Assembly: GCA_009841265.1 (NCBI GenBank)
Contig: VXMB01000009.1
Coordinates: 293,911 to 357,910 of the forward strand
Origin: Gemmatimonadota bacterium
GTDB lineage: Bacteria; JAAXHH01
Direction of reading: 5' to 3'
Length of the DNA stretch: 64,000 nt
The position numbers and the translations under genes were made by a program. The notes below the pieces were generated by a model. The model did no database searches, was not told where the DNA came from, and was given only the letters and a program-made list of their open reading frames with translations. Below are positions 34,996 through 43,775 of the stretch, piece by piece. Numbering within the stretch: position 1 is the stretch's first letter; the number at the start of each line of letters is the position of its first letter.

Positions 34996-35751
34996 TCACG
35001 GAGCCGGCATCAACCAGCCCGCGATATTCAGGATCAGCAGCAACCCCAGTATGGCATAGTCACGCCAGACGAAGGGGAAAGCAAGGTACTCCGTTCTCCT
35101 GCCCCGCATGCCGAAACCCTTGGATTCCAGGGCCATGGAAAGCAGGTCGGTGTCCCTGATCGCGTACACGAATATGGGCACCAGCAGCGGCACGTACTTG
35201 TGGGCCCGCTGAAATACGTTCCCGCTCTTGAGATCGAGGCCCCGTGCCTGCTGGGCCTGGACGACCGTGCCGATACGCGTAAAAAACAGGGGAACGAGCC
35301 GAAAGGCAAGAGAGAGCGCGAAACTGACGGCGAAGGGCAGCCCGATGGCCCGGAGCCCATAGGCGAATTCCTCCACTTTCGTACAGGAAACGAAGACCAT
35401 GCCGGAAACGAGCATCGCCTCGAGCCTGAATCCCATGGCGAACCCGAACCGTATGGACTCCGTCGAGAGCGTGAACAGTCCAAAGGACCAGAACGGATCG
35501 CCGACGCGTCTGAACAGCGACCAGGACACGACGCTGAACACGAGCACGGTAATCATGAGTGGCAGGATCCGGCGGAGGTTTCTGAACGCGCCGGCCGAAC
35601 GGGCTAGCAACAGGACACCCGACAGGATGACCAGCTGGTACCAGGGCGACTGGAAGGCCACCGTGAGGATCAGCAACAGGGCCAGTCCCACGGTCTTCGT
35701 CGAGGGATGGAGCCGATGCAACAGGGAATCAGTGGGTATGTAGAGCACCAT
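34996..35751 (-). CDS. ecfT: ECF transporter transmembrane subunit EcfT
   Basis: 251 residues with about five to six membrane helices. Two coupling helices carry the diagnostic Ala-Arg-Gly-like motifs: AQQARGLDL at about residue 165 and ESKGFGMRGR at about 210. In energy-coupling-factor importers EcfT connects the two ATPases to a substrate-binding S protein for a vitamin or metal. No S component is encoded next to it, so this looks like a shared (group II) module or one whose S gene is elsewhere. It follows the fused ATPase gene by 42 bases. Confidence 0.9.
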   Translation of the reverse strand: MVLYIPTDSLLHRLHPSTKTVGLALLLILTVAFQSPWYQLVILSGVLLLARSAGAFRNLRRILPLMITVLVFSVVSWSLFRRVGDPFWSFGLFTLSTESIRFGFAMGFRLEAMLVSGMVFVSCTKVEEFAYGLRAIGLPFAVSFALSLAFRLVPLFFTRIGTVVQAQQARGLDLKSGNVFQRAHKYVPLLVPIFVYAIRDTDLLSMALESKGFGMRGRRTEYLAFPFVWRDYAILGLLLILNIAGWLMPAP

Positions 35752-35793
35752 GGGCGGTCCGGTCCGCAGGCCTTGGGGCTGTACGGCCGGGAA

Positions 35794-37560
35794 CTATTCC
35801 TCCACACGTTCCAGGCAGTCGGCAATCTCTTTGACGGAACGTGCCACGAGTCCGAATTCATAACCGAGACGGACGGCCTCGGGCGCTTCCAGGTACAGCG
35901 ATTCCAGCAATTCGGGATTGCTGAAACACGTCCGCACGTCTCCGTCCTGGACGACGCGTCCGCCCGACATGATGACGCAACGGTCGGCGTATTCGGCGAC
36001 GACCCACATGGAATGGGTAATCATGACCACGGTACGGCCGGATTCGTTGAGCCGCCGGACCAGGTTCAGTATGGCGACCTGGCCGTGGTAGTCCAGCCCG
36101 GTGGTCGGTTCATCCAAAACGAGGATCTCGGGGTCCGTGGCCAGCACCGACGCCACGGCAAGTTGCTGCCTTTCTCCCCGGGTCAGATTGAAGGGGTCCT
36201 CGAGATCCCGGCCGGACAGGTCGGTTTCGGCCAGTGCCGCGTCCACTTTCTCCCCGATTTTATCTTCGGAGAACCCGTAGTTCCGGGCGCCGAAGGCGAC
36301 TTCGTCCCGCACGGTATTGGCGAAGATCTGATGGTCCGGATTCTGGAATACGTAACCGACGCGACGTCCCAGTTCGGGCAGGGTCCAGTCGGTGGTCGAC
36401 TTGCCCAGGACCCGGACCTCGCCCTCCGTCGGGGCGTGCAGTCCGTTGAGATGCTTGGCGAGCGTGGTCTTGCCGCAGCCGTTCTGTCCCACCAGCGCGA
36501 CGAATTCACCGGCCGCGATGTCCAGGCTGACCCCGTCCACGGCCGGCGGTGTTTCGCCGTATCTGAAGACCAGGTTTTCGATGTGCACGACAGACTGGCG
36601 CGGCTCACCCGGTGGCTCACCCGATGGTTCACCCGGTGATTCATGCGGCCGTTCGCTCCGGCGCGCGCCTTCCAGGCTTTCCCGGGCAGACTCCCTGACG
36701 CGCCATCCGGCCGAACGGATTCGGGCAGCCGCGTCCTGTATGGTCAGCGCATCCGTCTCCAGTCCCAGTTGGGACAGCAGCACGGTGGTCTGAAGCGGCC
36801 TGACGCCATGCCGTATCACATTCCGGGGATCGGCCAGGATCTCGCCGGGCGGCCCCTCCTGGACGATACGCCCCTCGTGCATCAACAGGATCCGGTCCGC
36901 GCTCAGGACGTGTTCGGTCTCGTGCTCCACCAGGATGATGCCCTCGATCTCGTTACGCAGGACCTGGGCGAGCTTGAAGATGGCTCGTTTTCCGACGGGA
37001 TCCAGGTCGGTCGTCGGTTCGTCCATGACCACCACCGAGGGACTGCCCGCCAGCACCGAGGCGATGGCCAGCCGCTGCTTCTCGCCCCCCGACAGGCTGG
37101 CGGGGTCCCGCTGTTCGAAGCCCGACAGCCCGACCCGGTTCAGCGCCTGGTCGACGCGGCTTTTCATCTGATCGCGGTCCACGGCGAAGTTCTCGAGGGC
37201 GAAAGCCGTCTCGAGTTCCACGTTGGTGGAGAACAACTGCGCCTCGAAGTCCTGGAAGACCAGGCCGACGATTCGTGCCAGTTCGTAGACCTGCGGCCGT
37301 TCGGATTCCCGGTGGCCGGCTACCTGCAGGCTTCCGTCGAGCCTGCCCTTTGTAAAGGAGGGTATCAGCCCGTTCAGGCAGCGGCACAGGGTGGATTTGC
37401 CGGCGCCGGTCTCGCCGACGATTACCGTGAATTCACCGCGGGGATGATGGTAGTTGATCTGATCGAGCGCGGGCTTAGGGGCGTCGCGGTAGGTGAACGC
37501 GAGGTCGCTGAGCGTGAGGATCGGCTGGTTCAAGAGACTTGATTCATGGAGGGATTGCAC
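35794..37560 (-). CDS. Fused ECF transporter ATPases (EcfA1-EcfA2)
   Basis: 588 residues with two ABC domains in one chain. Domain 1: Walker A GETGAGKS (49-56), signature LSGGEKQR, Walker B VVVMDEPTTDLD. Domain 2: GQNGCGKT, signature LTRGERQQ (altered from LSGGQ) and ILVLDEPTTGLD. The linker near residues 310-325 is Gly-Glu-Pro repeats encoded by a 12-bp tandem repeat. ECF modules normally use two separate or duplicated ATPases, and fusions occur. The GTG start at 37560 is chosen from the ORF limit and the promoter 30 bases upstream; its ribosome site is weak. Confidence 0.88.
   Translation of the reverse strand: MQSLHESSLLNQPILTLSDLAFTYRDAPKPALDQINYHHPRGEFTVIVGETGAGKSTLCRCLNGLIPSFTKGRLDGSLQVAGHRESERPQVYELARIVGLVFQDFEAQLFSTNVELETAFALENFAVDRDQMKSRVDQALNRVGLSGFEQRDPASLSGGEKQRLAIASVLAGSPSVVVMDEPTTDLDPVGKRAIFKLAQVLRNEIEGIILVEHETEHVLSADRILLMHEGRIVQEGPPGEILADPRNVIRHGVRPLQTTVLLSQLGLETDALTIQDAAARIRSAGWRVRESARESLEGARRSERPHESPGEPSGEPPGEPRQSVVHIENLVFRYGETPPAVDGVSLDIAAGEFVALVGQNGCGKTTLAKHLNGLHAPTEGEVRVLGKSTTDWTLPELGRRVGYVFQNPDHQIFANTVRDEVAFGARNYGFSEDKIGEKVDAALAETDLSGRDLEDPFNLTRGERQQLAVASVLATDPEILVLDEPTTGLDYHGQVAILNLVRRLNESGRTVVMITHSMWVVAEYADRCVIMSGGRVVQDGDVRTCFSNPELLESLYLEAPEAVRLGYEFGLVARSVKEIADCLERVEE
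36602..36637. repeat. 12-bp tandem repeat encoding the ECF ATPase linker
   Basis: Units GGCTCACCCGGT, GGCTCACCCGAT and GGTTCACCCGGT stand in a row, with a diverged fourth from 36638. On the minus strand they encode the Gly-Glu-Pro-rich linker between the two ATPase domains. Confidence 0.75.
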
Positions 37561-37590
37561 CCTAATTTACAATGGATGAAGAACGCGAAC

Positions 37591-37619
37591 AGGTTAGTGG
37601 TTAATCCTCCGTTTGTCAA
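37591..37619 (-). promoter_or_regulatory. Sigma-70-like promoter for the ECF operon
   Basis: Minus-strand TTGACA (37614-37619), 17-base spacer, TAACCT (37591-37596), 30 bases before the GTG start at 37560. Confidence 0.6.
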
Positions 37620-37722
37620 TTTTGGTTTATCCATCAATCGCATCTGCACAAAGGAAAAACGTTCAATTAGTTAATGTATAAGGTTGCCGTGCTCGTAAAG
37701 ATGGATATGAATCTGGCCTCTT

Positions 37723-37751
37723 TTGAATATTCACAGTATAGTAAGTATACA
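37723..37751 (+). promoter_or_regulatory. Sigma-70-like promoter for the efflux/P450/methyltransferase operon
   Basis: TTGAAT (37723-37728), 17-base spacer, TATACA (37746-37751). Transcription would start near 37758, about 90 bases before the first ATG at 37851. Confidence 0.6.
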
Positions 37752-37770
37752 TTCCTAATAGTTTGTGTTA

Positions 37771-37786
37771 GACTATTTCAATAGTC
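37771..37786. promoter_or_regulatory. 16-bp palindrome, possible operator
   Basis: GACTATT-TC-AATAGTC: two perfect 7-bp arms with a 2-bp centre, placed 19 bases after the -10 at about +13 to +28 of the plus-strand transcript. Size and place suit a dimeric repressor such as a TetR-family protein. No regulator gene lies in the window. Confidence 0.5.
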
Positions 37787-37850
37787 AAAGACCGGATTCG
37801 CAAGTAATGTGTTAAGTACATTCGATCACGGTCCCGATCATGGAATCGAT

Positions 37851-39380
37851 ATGGTACGCTGCTCCATACTTGCCTCCATCTTGCTCCTCTCGGCCTGTTC
37901 CCTGGCGCCGAACCGGAACCTTCAGGTACTCGAATCGGTACCGGAAACGCCCGGCGCGTTTGCCGCCGGCGTAGCGGATTCCGGTGCATACCGGCCCCTG
38001 GCATGGTGGAAGTCATTTGAAGATCCGGTCCTCGACCGGGTCATCGAGGAGGTGCTCTCTTCGAATTTCGACCTGGCCGGAGCGGTCGCCCGGGTACAGC
38101 AGGCCCGGAGCCGGGCGGGTGTCGCCCGGGCTGCGGCGTTTCCCCTGCTTCAGCCTTCGTTAAGCGTGAACGACTTCGACGGTCCGACGAACGCTGGCAT
38201 CGGAGCGCAACTGGAGGAGGTCGGGCTGGACCCGGAATCCCTGAGCGCGGCGGGCGTGGAGATCCCCGACCGTCTGGGACTCACCACCTATACCCTGAGT
38301 ATGGACTTCGCCTACGAACTCGATTTCTGGGGCCGCAACCGCAACGATAAGCGATCCGCCGAGGCCGAGCTGGCGGCCACGGAGGCGGACTATCTCAGCG
38401 CACGCATGGGGGTGCTGGCCGAGACCGTCCGCACCTATCTGGAGATTTCGAGTCTGCGCCGGCAACAGGCGCTGTCCGGCGAGATCGTGGCCGTCCTGCA
38501 ACAACAGGAATCGCTTGCCGAGTCCCGGTACGAGCGGGGACTGGTCGAATTGGAGGACCTCCACGCGGCGCGGCGCAGCCTGCGCGAAGCCCAGGCTGAA
38601 TTGCCGCAGATCGAAGCGTTGCGTGCGGACGCCGAGGGACGGCTTTGGATTCTCATGGGCGGCTTCCGGACCGACCTGGCGCATACGCTGTCCGATTCCG
38701 CCGGTCCTTCACCGTCACTCGATCCCGTTCCCGCGGGCATCCCGGCCGATCTCATGGTCCAGCGGCCCGATGTGCTCGCGGCATTGCAGCGTGTGGAGGC
38801 GGCGCGGTTTTCGGTAGGTGCGCGACGCGCCGACCTGCTGCCGAGGTTGTCTCTGCAGGGCGCGATCGGCCTGCAAAGCACCGATTCGAGCGAATGGTTC
38901 GACCCCGATCAGTGGTTCCGAAACCTCACCGCGAACCTGCTGGGTCCTGTATTCCAGGGCTCGCGGATTCGGAACAATATAGCGATCGCGGAGGCACGAC
39001 TGAACGAGGCCGCGGCCGCCTATGGCCGCTCCGTGGTCACCGCGGTAAACGAAGTCGAATCGGCCCTGGTGGGACTCGATGCCAGCCACCGCAGACACGC
39101 GCTGCTGGCCGCCATCTCCGATGAAACCCGATCCGAATCGGCGCTTCAAGAGCAAAGATACGTATCAGGCGTGGGCGCATACGAAGCGTTCCTGGCGGCG
39201 GAACAGACCCGTTTGGCGGCACAGTCGGTACTGGCGGCATCGGCGCGGGACCTGGGTTACGCCAGACTCGCTCTCCATCGCGCACTGGGCGGCACCTGGA
39301 CCGCCACCGACCGTGAGCGTCTCATGCTGCGGCAGCCCCAGCCGGACGGTCGTCTCTCTGCCCGTCCTCCAATGGAGTGA
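37851..39380 (+). CDS. TolC-like outer-membrane efflux lipoprotein (NodT/OprM type)
   Basis: 509 residues. Lipobox LLLSAC near residue 15 gives an acylated N-terminus as in OprM and NodT. Two outer-membrane-efflux repeats follow: FDLAGAVARVQQARSRAGVARAAAFPLLQP and the later PDVLAALQRVEAARFSVGARRADLLPRLSLQGAIG, each in long helices. It forms the trimeric outer-membrane duct of an RND pump. ATG 37851 is chosen because it begins the signal peptide; GTG 37809 is an in-frame alternative. The adaptor gene begins seven bases after its stop, so this is the first gene of the operon. Confidence 0.92.
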   Translation: MVRCSILASILLLSACSLAPNRNLQVLESVPETPGAFAAGVADSGAYRPLAWWKSFEDPVLDRVIEEVLSSNFDLAGAVARVQQARSRAGVARAAAFPLLQPSLSVNDFDGPTNAGIGAQLEEVGLDPESLSAAGVEIPDRLGLTTYTLSMDFAYELDFWGRNRNDKRSAEAELAATEADYLSARMGVLAETVRTYLEISSLRRQQALSGEIVAVLQQQESLAESRYERGLVELEDLHAARRSLREAQAELPQIEALRADAEGRLWILMGGFRTDLAHTLSDSAGPSPSLDPVPAGIPADLMVQRPDVLAALQRVEAARFSVGARRADLLPRLSLQGAIGLQSTDSSEWFDPDQWFRNLTANLLGPVFQGSRIRNNIAIAEARLNEAAAAYGRSVVTAVNEVESALVGLDASHRRHALLAAISDETRSESALQEQRYVSGVGAYEAFLAAEQTRLAAQSVLAASARDLGYARLALHRALGGTWTATDRERLMLRQPQPDGRLSARPPME

Positions 39381-39387
39381 ATAAGCC

Positions 39388-40602
39388 ATGTCGCGTTTAA
39401 CCAGTTTTCTCGTTGCCGGCGGCATACTCGGAGTTTCCGTGGCATTGGCCGCCCTGTTGGTTTCGCTGGCCCCGCAACCGACGCGCACGGAACAGCCGCC
39501 CCAGGTACCCTTTGTTCAGACGGGCCTGGTCACCGCGGGATCCGGACCCGTTCCGGTGTTCGGTTCCGGCACGGTAAGGCCGAGTGCGGAGATCGATGTC
39601 GTTTCGCAGGTAGGCGGCAGAATCGCGTGGGTCGACCCGGGCTTCCTGAGTGGCGGCCGGATCGCGGCGGGGGATACGCTCTTCCGCATCGAGGAGGTCG
39701 ACTACCGGTATCGGGTGCGGGAAGCGGAGGCCAGTCTCGCGGCCAGTCAACTGGCGTTGCTGCGGGAGGAGGAACAGGCGTCGATCGCCCGTGCACAGCA
39801 CGATCTCTACACCGCGCGCAAAGGGAATGCGTCTTCGGACGACAACGCAAATCCACTCGCGTTGAGGGATCCGCAGCTGAAGGCGGCCCGGGCTGCACTG
39901 CATCGGGATGAAGCCCGACTCGCCGAGGCCAATCTCGCTCTGTCCAGAACCCACATTACCGCGCCCTTCGACGGTTTCGTCCAGGAAGAATCCGTGGATG
40001 TGGGACAGATCGTTGCCGCCGGCCAGCCGGTCGCAAGCGTTTTCGCCGCCGATGCCGTGGAAGTCGTCGCGCCGCTATCCGATTCCGATGCTGCGTTAAT
40101 ACCTGGGTTGTGGTCGCTTTCGGCGGGCGACGGGAACCGGAGCGTCGGTGCGCGCGTGGTCGCCCGTTTCGGTGAAGGATCCTATGCCTGGACAGGTTAC
40201 GTGGACCGAAGCGAGCCCTACCTTGACCGGCAAACGCGCACCATCGACGTGATCGTACGCGTACCGGATCCGTTTCGGTCGGGGCAGCCCATGGACGACA
40301 CGGCTGGTCCTGGCGGCAGTCCCCCCCTGCTGGTTGGCAAGTACGTCGAGGTGGAAATCAACGGTCTTGAGCGGGATGATTACTTCCTGGTTCCCCGAGC
40401 GGCGCTGCAATCAGGCAACGAGGTCTGGATCGTGCGCGACGGCGGCGCGGTGCATATCGTTCCGGTGCAGGTACTGCAGCGTACCGGCGATAGAGCCTAT
40501 GTGACGGGTGACCTCGAAGACGGCCAGGCCGCCGTCACCAGCGGGATCCGGTTTACGACAGAAGGCATGCGCGTCCAGACGGAGACCGGCCAGACCCCAT
40601 GA
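39388..40602 (+). CDS. RND periplasmic adaptor (membrane-fusion protein)
   Basis: 404 residues. An N-terminal membrane anchor (LTSFLVAGGILGVSVALAALLVSLA) is followed by the split lipoyl/barrel-sandwich domain: GSGTVRPSAEIDVVSQVGGRIAWVDPGFLSGG, a helical hairpin with ALHRDEARLAEANLALSRTHI, then APFDGFVQEESVDVGQIV. It bridges the inner-membrane RND pump to the TolC-like duct. Its stop overlaps the RND start in ATGA, which means translational coupling. Confidence 0.93.
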   Translation: MSRLTSFLVAGGILGVSVALAALLVSLAPQPTRTEQPPQVPFVQTGLVTAGSGPVPVFGSGTVRPSAEIDVVSQVGGRIAWVDPGFLSGGRIAAGDTLFRIEEVDYRYRVREAEASLAASQLALLREEEQASIARAQHDLYTARKGNASSDDNANPLALRDPQLKAARAALHRDEARLAEANLALSRTHITAPFDGFVQEESVDVGQIVAAGQPVASVFAADAVEVVAPLSDSDAALIPGLWSLSAGDGNRSVGARVVARFGEGSYAWTGYVDRSEPYLDRQTRTIDVIVRVPDPFRSGQPMDDTAGPGGSPPLLVGKYVEVEINGLERDDYFLVPRAALQSGNEVWIVRDGGAVHIVPVQVLQRTGDRAYVTGDLEDGQAAVTSGIRFTTEGMRVQTETGQTP

Positions 40603-43600
40603 CCATGGACAACGGCAATCATAAAGAAACTTCCGGCCCGATCGCCTACATGGCGGGCAACAGCGTGGCTGCCAATCTGTTGATGTGGGCTATCGTAGCC
40701 GCCGGGTTGGTTTCGCTGACCGGCATCGACCGGGAAGCGTGGCCCACCACGCCCTTCTACCACATTGAAGTGTCGATGGCCTATCCCGGTGCCACGCCGG
40801 AGGAGATCGAGGAGTCGATCGTCGTCAAGATCGAGGATCAGGTCAGCGGACTGGATGACGTGAAGGCGGTCAAGTCCGTGGCGGCCCCCGGTATCGCGTC
40901 TGTGCGGGTTCAAATGGATTCCGGTACGGACATGGCGCAGGCGTTGAACGATATCGAGTCCGCGGTCAATCGCATTCAGTCTTTCCCGGCCGGCGCCGAT
41001 CGTCCCGGTTTCCGGGAGATGGACAACCGCATGAGCCTGATGCGGTTCATCGTCTTCGGCGACGTGTCCGAACGCTCGCTGAAGGAATTGGCATATCAGA
41101 TCGAGGATGAGCTCGCTGCGCTTCCGTCCGTGTCCCAGGTCGACGTCAGCGGCGTTCGGAAATACGAAATCTCCATCGAGGTACCGCTCCATCGGCTGAG
41201 GGCCCTTGGACTGACACTCACCGACATCGCCGATACCATCCGTCGAAGTTCGTTGAACCTGTCTGCCGGCAGTATCGATACCCGGGAATCCCAGGTGCGG
41301 ATCCGGACCCTCGGCCAGAGCTACGACCAGCAGGATTTCGAAGATATCGTCCTGCTCAGCCGGCGTGACGGAACGGTCGTTCGACTCGGGGACATTGCCT
41401 CGGTCCGCGACGGTTTTCAGGAATCCGACCTGATCGTCCGGCATCAGAATCATCCCGCTGTATTCGTCGAGGTATACCGGGCCGATGGCGAACAGGTAAT
41501 GGACGTCGCGACGAACGTCCGGGAACATCTGGATAACGAAGTGATCCCGGCACTGCCGGACGGCGTGGCCGTCACCATGTGGAATGACGAATCCCAGGTC
41601 TATGAGGAACGCGCCGATCTCCTGATCAAGAATGGAATCCTGGGGCTGTTGCTGGTGTTGATCGCGCTCAGCCTGTTTCTCCAGATCCGGCTTGCGGTAT
41701 GGGTCGCCGTCGGCCTCGCCGTTTCGGGTATCGGCGCGCTGGCCGTCATGAATGCGCTCGACGTGTCGATCAACGAAATCAGCCTTTTTTCCTTCGTACT
41801 CGCCATAGGGATCGTCGTCGACGACGCCATCGTCGTAGCCGAGCACGTTCAATACGAACGCAGCAGGGGAACGTCCGGCGTTGCAGCCGCGATCCGTGGT
41901 GTCCGACGGATAAAGGTGCCGTTGACCTTTGCGGTGCTAACTTCGGTGGTCGCTTTCGTCCCACTGCTGTTCATCCCCGGCGGCATCGGTGACGTGTGGC
42001 GGGCACTGCCGGTCATCATCATCGCCATGCTATTGGTCTCCCTGGTCGAATCACTGCTGGTATTACCCAATCACCTGTCCCATTTAAAAGGTCCTGAATG
42101 GGTGCCGGTAAATCCATTCGAACGTTTCTTCGCCCGGATCCAGGGTCGGGTGAACGAGCTGTTGAACCGGTTCGTGCAGGGTCCGTTGGACCGCGCGCTG
42201 CGATTTGCGACGGATCAGCCCGCGATCACGATGGGGGGAGCCGTGGGCATGCTCGTGCTTAGTATCTCGCTGTTGCCTGCGGGAATCGTACCTACCACGC
42301 TGGCCGCCGACATCGAGGGGGATTTCGCGACGGTCGTCCTGGAGATGCCCGATGGGACGACCGCCCCGAGGACATATGAGGTGGCACGAGAACTGGAGGC
42401 CGCGGGTTATCGGGTCATGGAACGGCTTTCGAGTGGCCGGCCCGAGGATGCGCCACCGCTGCTGAGCGGCGTGACGGTGACCGTCGGTATGGGATCGAGA
42501 CTCGAGGGCGGGCTTAATCCGGCCCCCACCCTCAATCCCCAAGCCAACATCGCTACCATCGAGTTCAAACTCCTGAGTGCGCAGCAAAGGCAAATCTCAT
42601 CCGGAGAGGTCGTGCAGGCATGGCGGGAAGAGGTGGGCGTGCTTCCCTACGTCCGCGGCCTCACCTTCAGTGGCGCGGTCTTTGACCTGGGCAACCCGGT
42701 CGAGGCCGTACTGTCCCATCCGGACCCGGAGCTGCTCGCCCGGATTGCGAACGGGGTGGTCGACGGTCTCCGAGAAGTGGCGGGCGTCCACGACATCCGG
42801 TCGGATCACACCCCGGGCATTCCGGAAATGCAGCTTGAACTACGGCCGGAAGCGCGTACCCTGGGTCTGACGCTGGAAGCGTTGGCCGGACAGACGCGCG
42901 CGGCGTTTTTCGGCGCGGATGCCGTCCGGGTCCAGCGCGGCCGGGAAGAGGTCCGGGTCTACGTGCGCCTGCCCGCCGATGAGCGGAGTTCCATCACCGA
43001 TATAGAAAGGTACCTGGTCCGCACGCCGGGCGGGGCCGAGGTCCCGGTCGTCAGCGTGGCGTCGCTGAACCCGGGCGTTTCGCCACCGGCCATTCGACGG
43101 AAGGACGGCCAGCGTGTCGTCACGGTCTCCGCGGACGTGGACGCCGCGGTGATCTCCGGCGACCAGGCCAACAGCATCCTGGAGGATTCGATCCTTGCGT
43201 CATTGACCGCCGTGTACCCGGATCTGACCTACACGTTCGGAGGTGAACAACAACAGCAGCTCGATTCCCTGGATGCGTTGTACCGCGGGTTCGCGATCGC
43301 GCTGATCATGATTTTCGCACTGCTCGCGATCCCCTTGCGATCCTATACCAAACCGTTCATCATCATGGCGGTTATCCCCTTCGGATTCATCGGAGTGATC
43401 CTGGGCCACTGGGTCCTTGGCGTAGCCCTGAGCGCCGTGTCCTTTTTGGGTATCTTCGGCCTGAGCGGCGTGGTCGTGAACGATTCCCTCGTCATGATAG
43501 ATTTCATCGATCAGAAACGCAGGGAGGGCAACCCGGTGCGGACTGCGATCATAGAGGGCGCAAAGGGCCGTTTTCGTCCGATTATGCTCACTTCCCTGAC

Positions 43601-43775
43601 GACGTTTCTGGGTTTTACGCCGCTGATTCTGGAAACCGCCATTCAAGCGCAGTTCCTGATTCCTTTTGCCGCATCGCTTGGTTGCGGTATACTCTTTGTT
43701 ACGGTTATAATCATGATGGTCGTTCCCGCGCTTTCCACCATTCATCTGCGTATGATGAAGGGAGGGCAAATCTGA
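40599..43775 (+). CDS. RND-family efflux permease
   Basis: 1058 residues, full length for an AcrB/MexB/CzcA-class pump. The first membrane helix is at about 25-40 and a large periplasmic domain follows. The proton-relay DD is in GIVVDDAIVVAEH near residue 408, and the second half has GVVVNDSLVMIDFIDQKRREG. The porter domains (AYPGATPEEIEESIVVKIED) are typical. The exported substrate cannot be told from sequence, and sterols or related lipids are suggested only by the neighbours. The stop TGA overlaps the next start by one base (TGATG at 43773-43777), so translation is coupled to the P450 fusion. Confidence 0.95.
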   Translation: MTMDNGNHKETSGPIAYMAGNSVAANLLMWAIVAAGLVSLTGIDREAWPTTPFYHIEVSMAYPGATPEEIEESIVVKIEDQVSGLDDVKAVKSVAAPGIASVRVQMDSGTDMAQALNDIESAVNRIQSFPAGADRPGFREMDNRMSLMRFIVFGDVSERSLKELAYQIEDELAALPSVSQVDVSGVRKYEISIEVPLHRLRALGLTLTDIADTIRRSSLNLSAGSIDTRESQVRIRTLGQSYDQQDFEDIVLLSRRDGTVVRLGDIASVRDGFQESDLIVRHQNHPAVFVEVYRADGEQVMDVATNVREHLDNEVIPALPDGVAVTMWNDESQVYEERADLLIKNGILGLLLVLIALSLFLQIRLAVWVAVGLAVSGIGALAVMNALDVSINEISLFSFVLAIGIVVDDAIVVAEHVQYERSRGTSGVAAAIRGVRRIKVPLTFAVLTSVVAFVPLLFIPGGIGDVWRALPVIIIAMLLVSLVESLLVLPNHLSHLKGPEWVPVNPFERFFARIQGRVNELLNRFVQGPLDRALRFATDQPAITMGGAVGMLVLSISLLPAGIVPTTLAADIEGDFATVVLEMPDGTTAPRTYEVARELEAAGYRVMERLSSGRPEDAPPLLSGVTVTVGMGSRLEGGLNPAPTLNPQANIATIEFKLLSAQQRQISSGEVVQAWREEVGVLPYVRGLTFSGAVFDLGNPVEAVLSHPDPELLARIANGVVDGLREVAGVHDIRSDHTPGIPEMQLELRPEARTLGLTLEALAGQTRAAFFGADAVRVQRGREEVRVYVRLPADERSSITDIERYLVRTPGGAEVPVVSVASLNPGVSPPAIRRKDGQRVVTVSADVDAAVISGDQANSILEDSILASLTAVYPDLTYTFGGEQQQQLDSLDALYRGFAIALIMIFALLAIPLRSYTKPFIIMAVIPFGFIGVILGHWVLGVALSAVSFLGIFGLSGVVVNDSLVMIDFIDQKRREGNPVRTAIIEGAKGRFRPIMLTSLTTFLGFTPLILETAIQAQFLIPFAASLGCGILFVTVIIMMVVPALSTIHLRMMKGGQI

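Larger units (their letters stand above)
37561..37850. other. AT-rich divergent regulatory region
   Basis: This 290-base gap separates the ECF operon (minus) and the efflux/sterol-type operon (plus). It is markedly AT-richer than its surroundings and holds a promoter for each side plus a 16-bp palindrome, listed separately. No riboswitch fold was recognised. Confidence 0.65.

Noticed and set aside
37561..37850. Vitamin riboswitch in front of the ECF operon
   Set aside because: The minus-strand leader from the called promoter is only about 25-30 bases, too short for known vitamin riboswitches, and no conserved core motif was seen.
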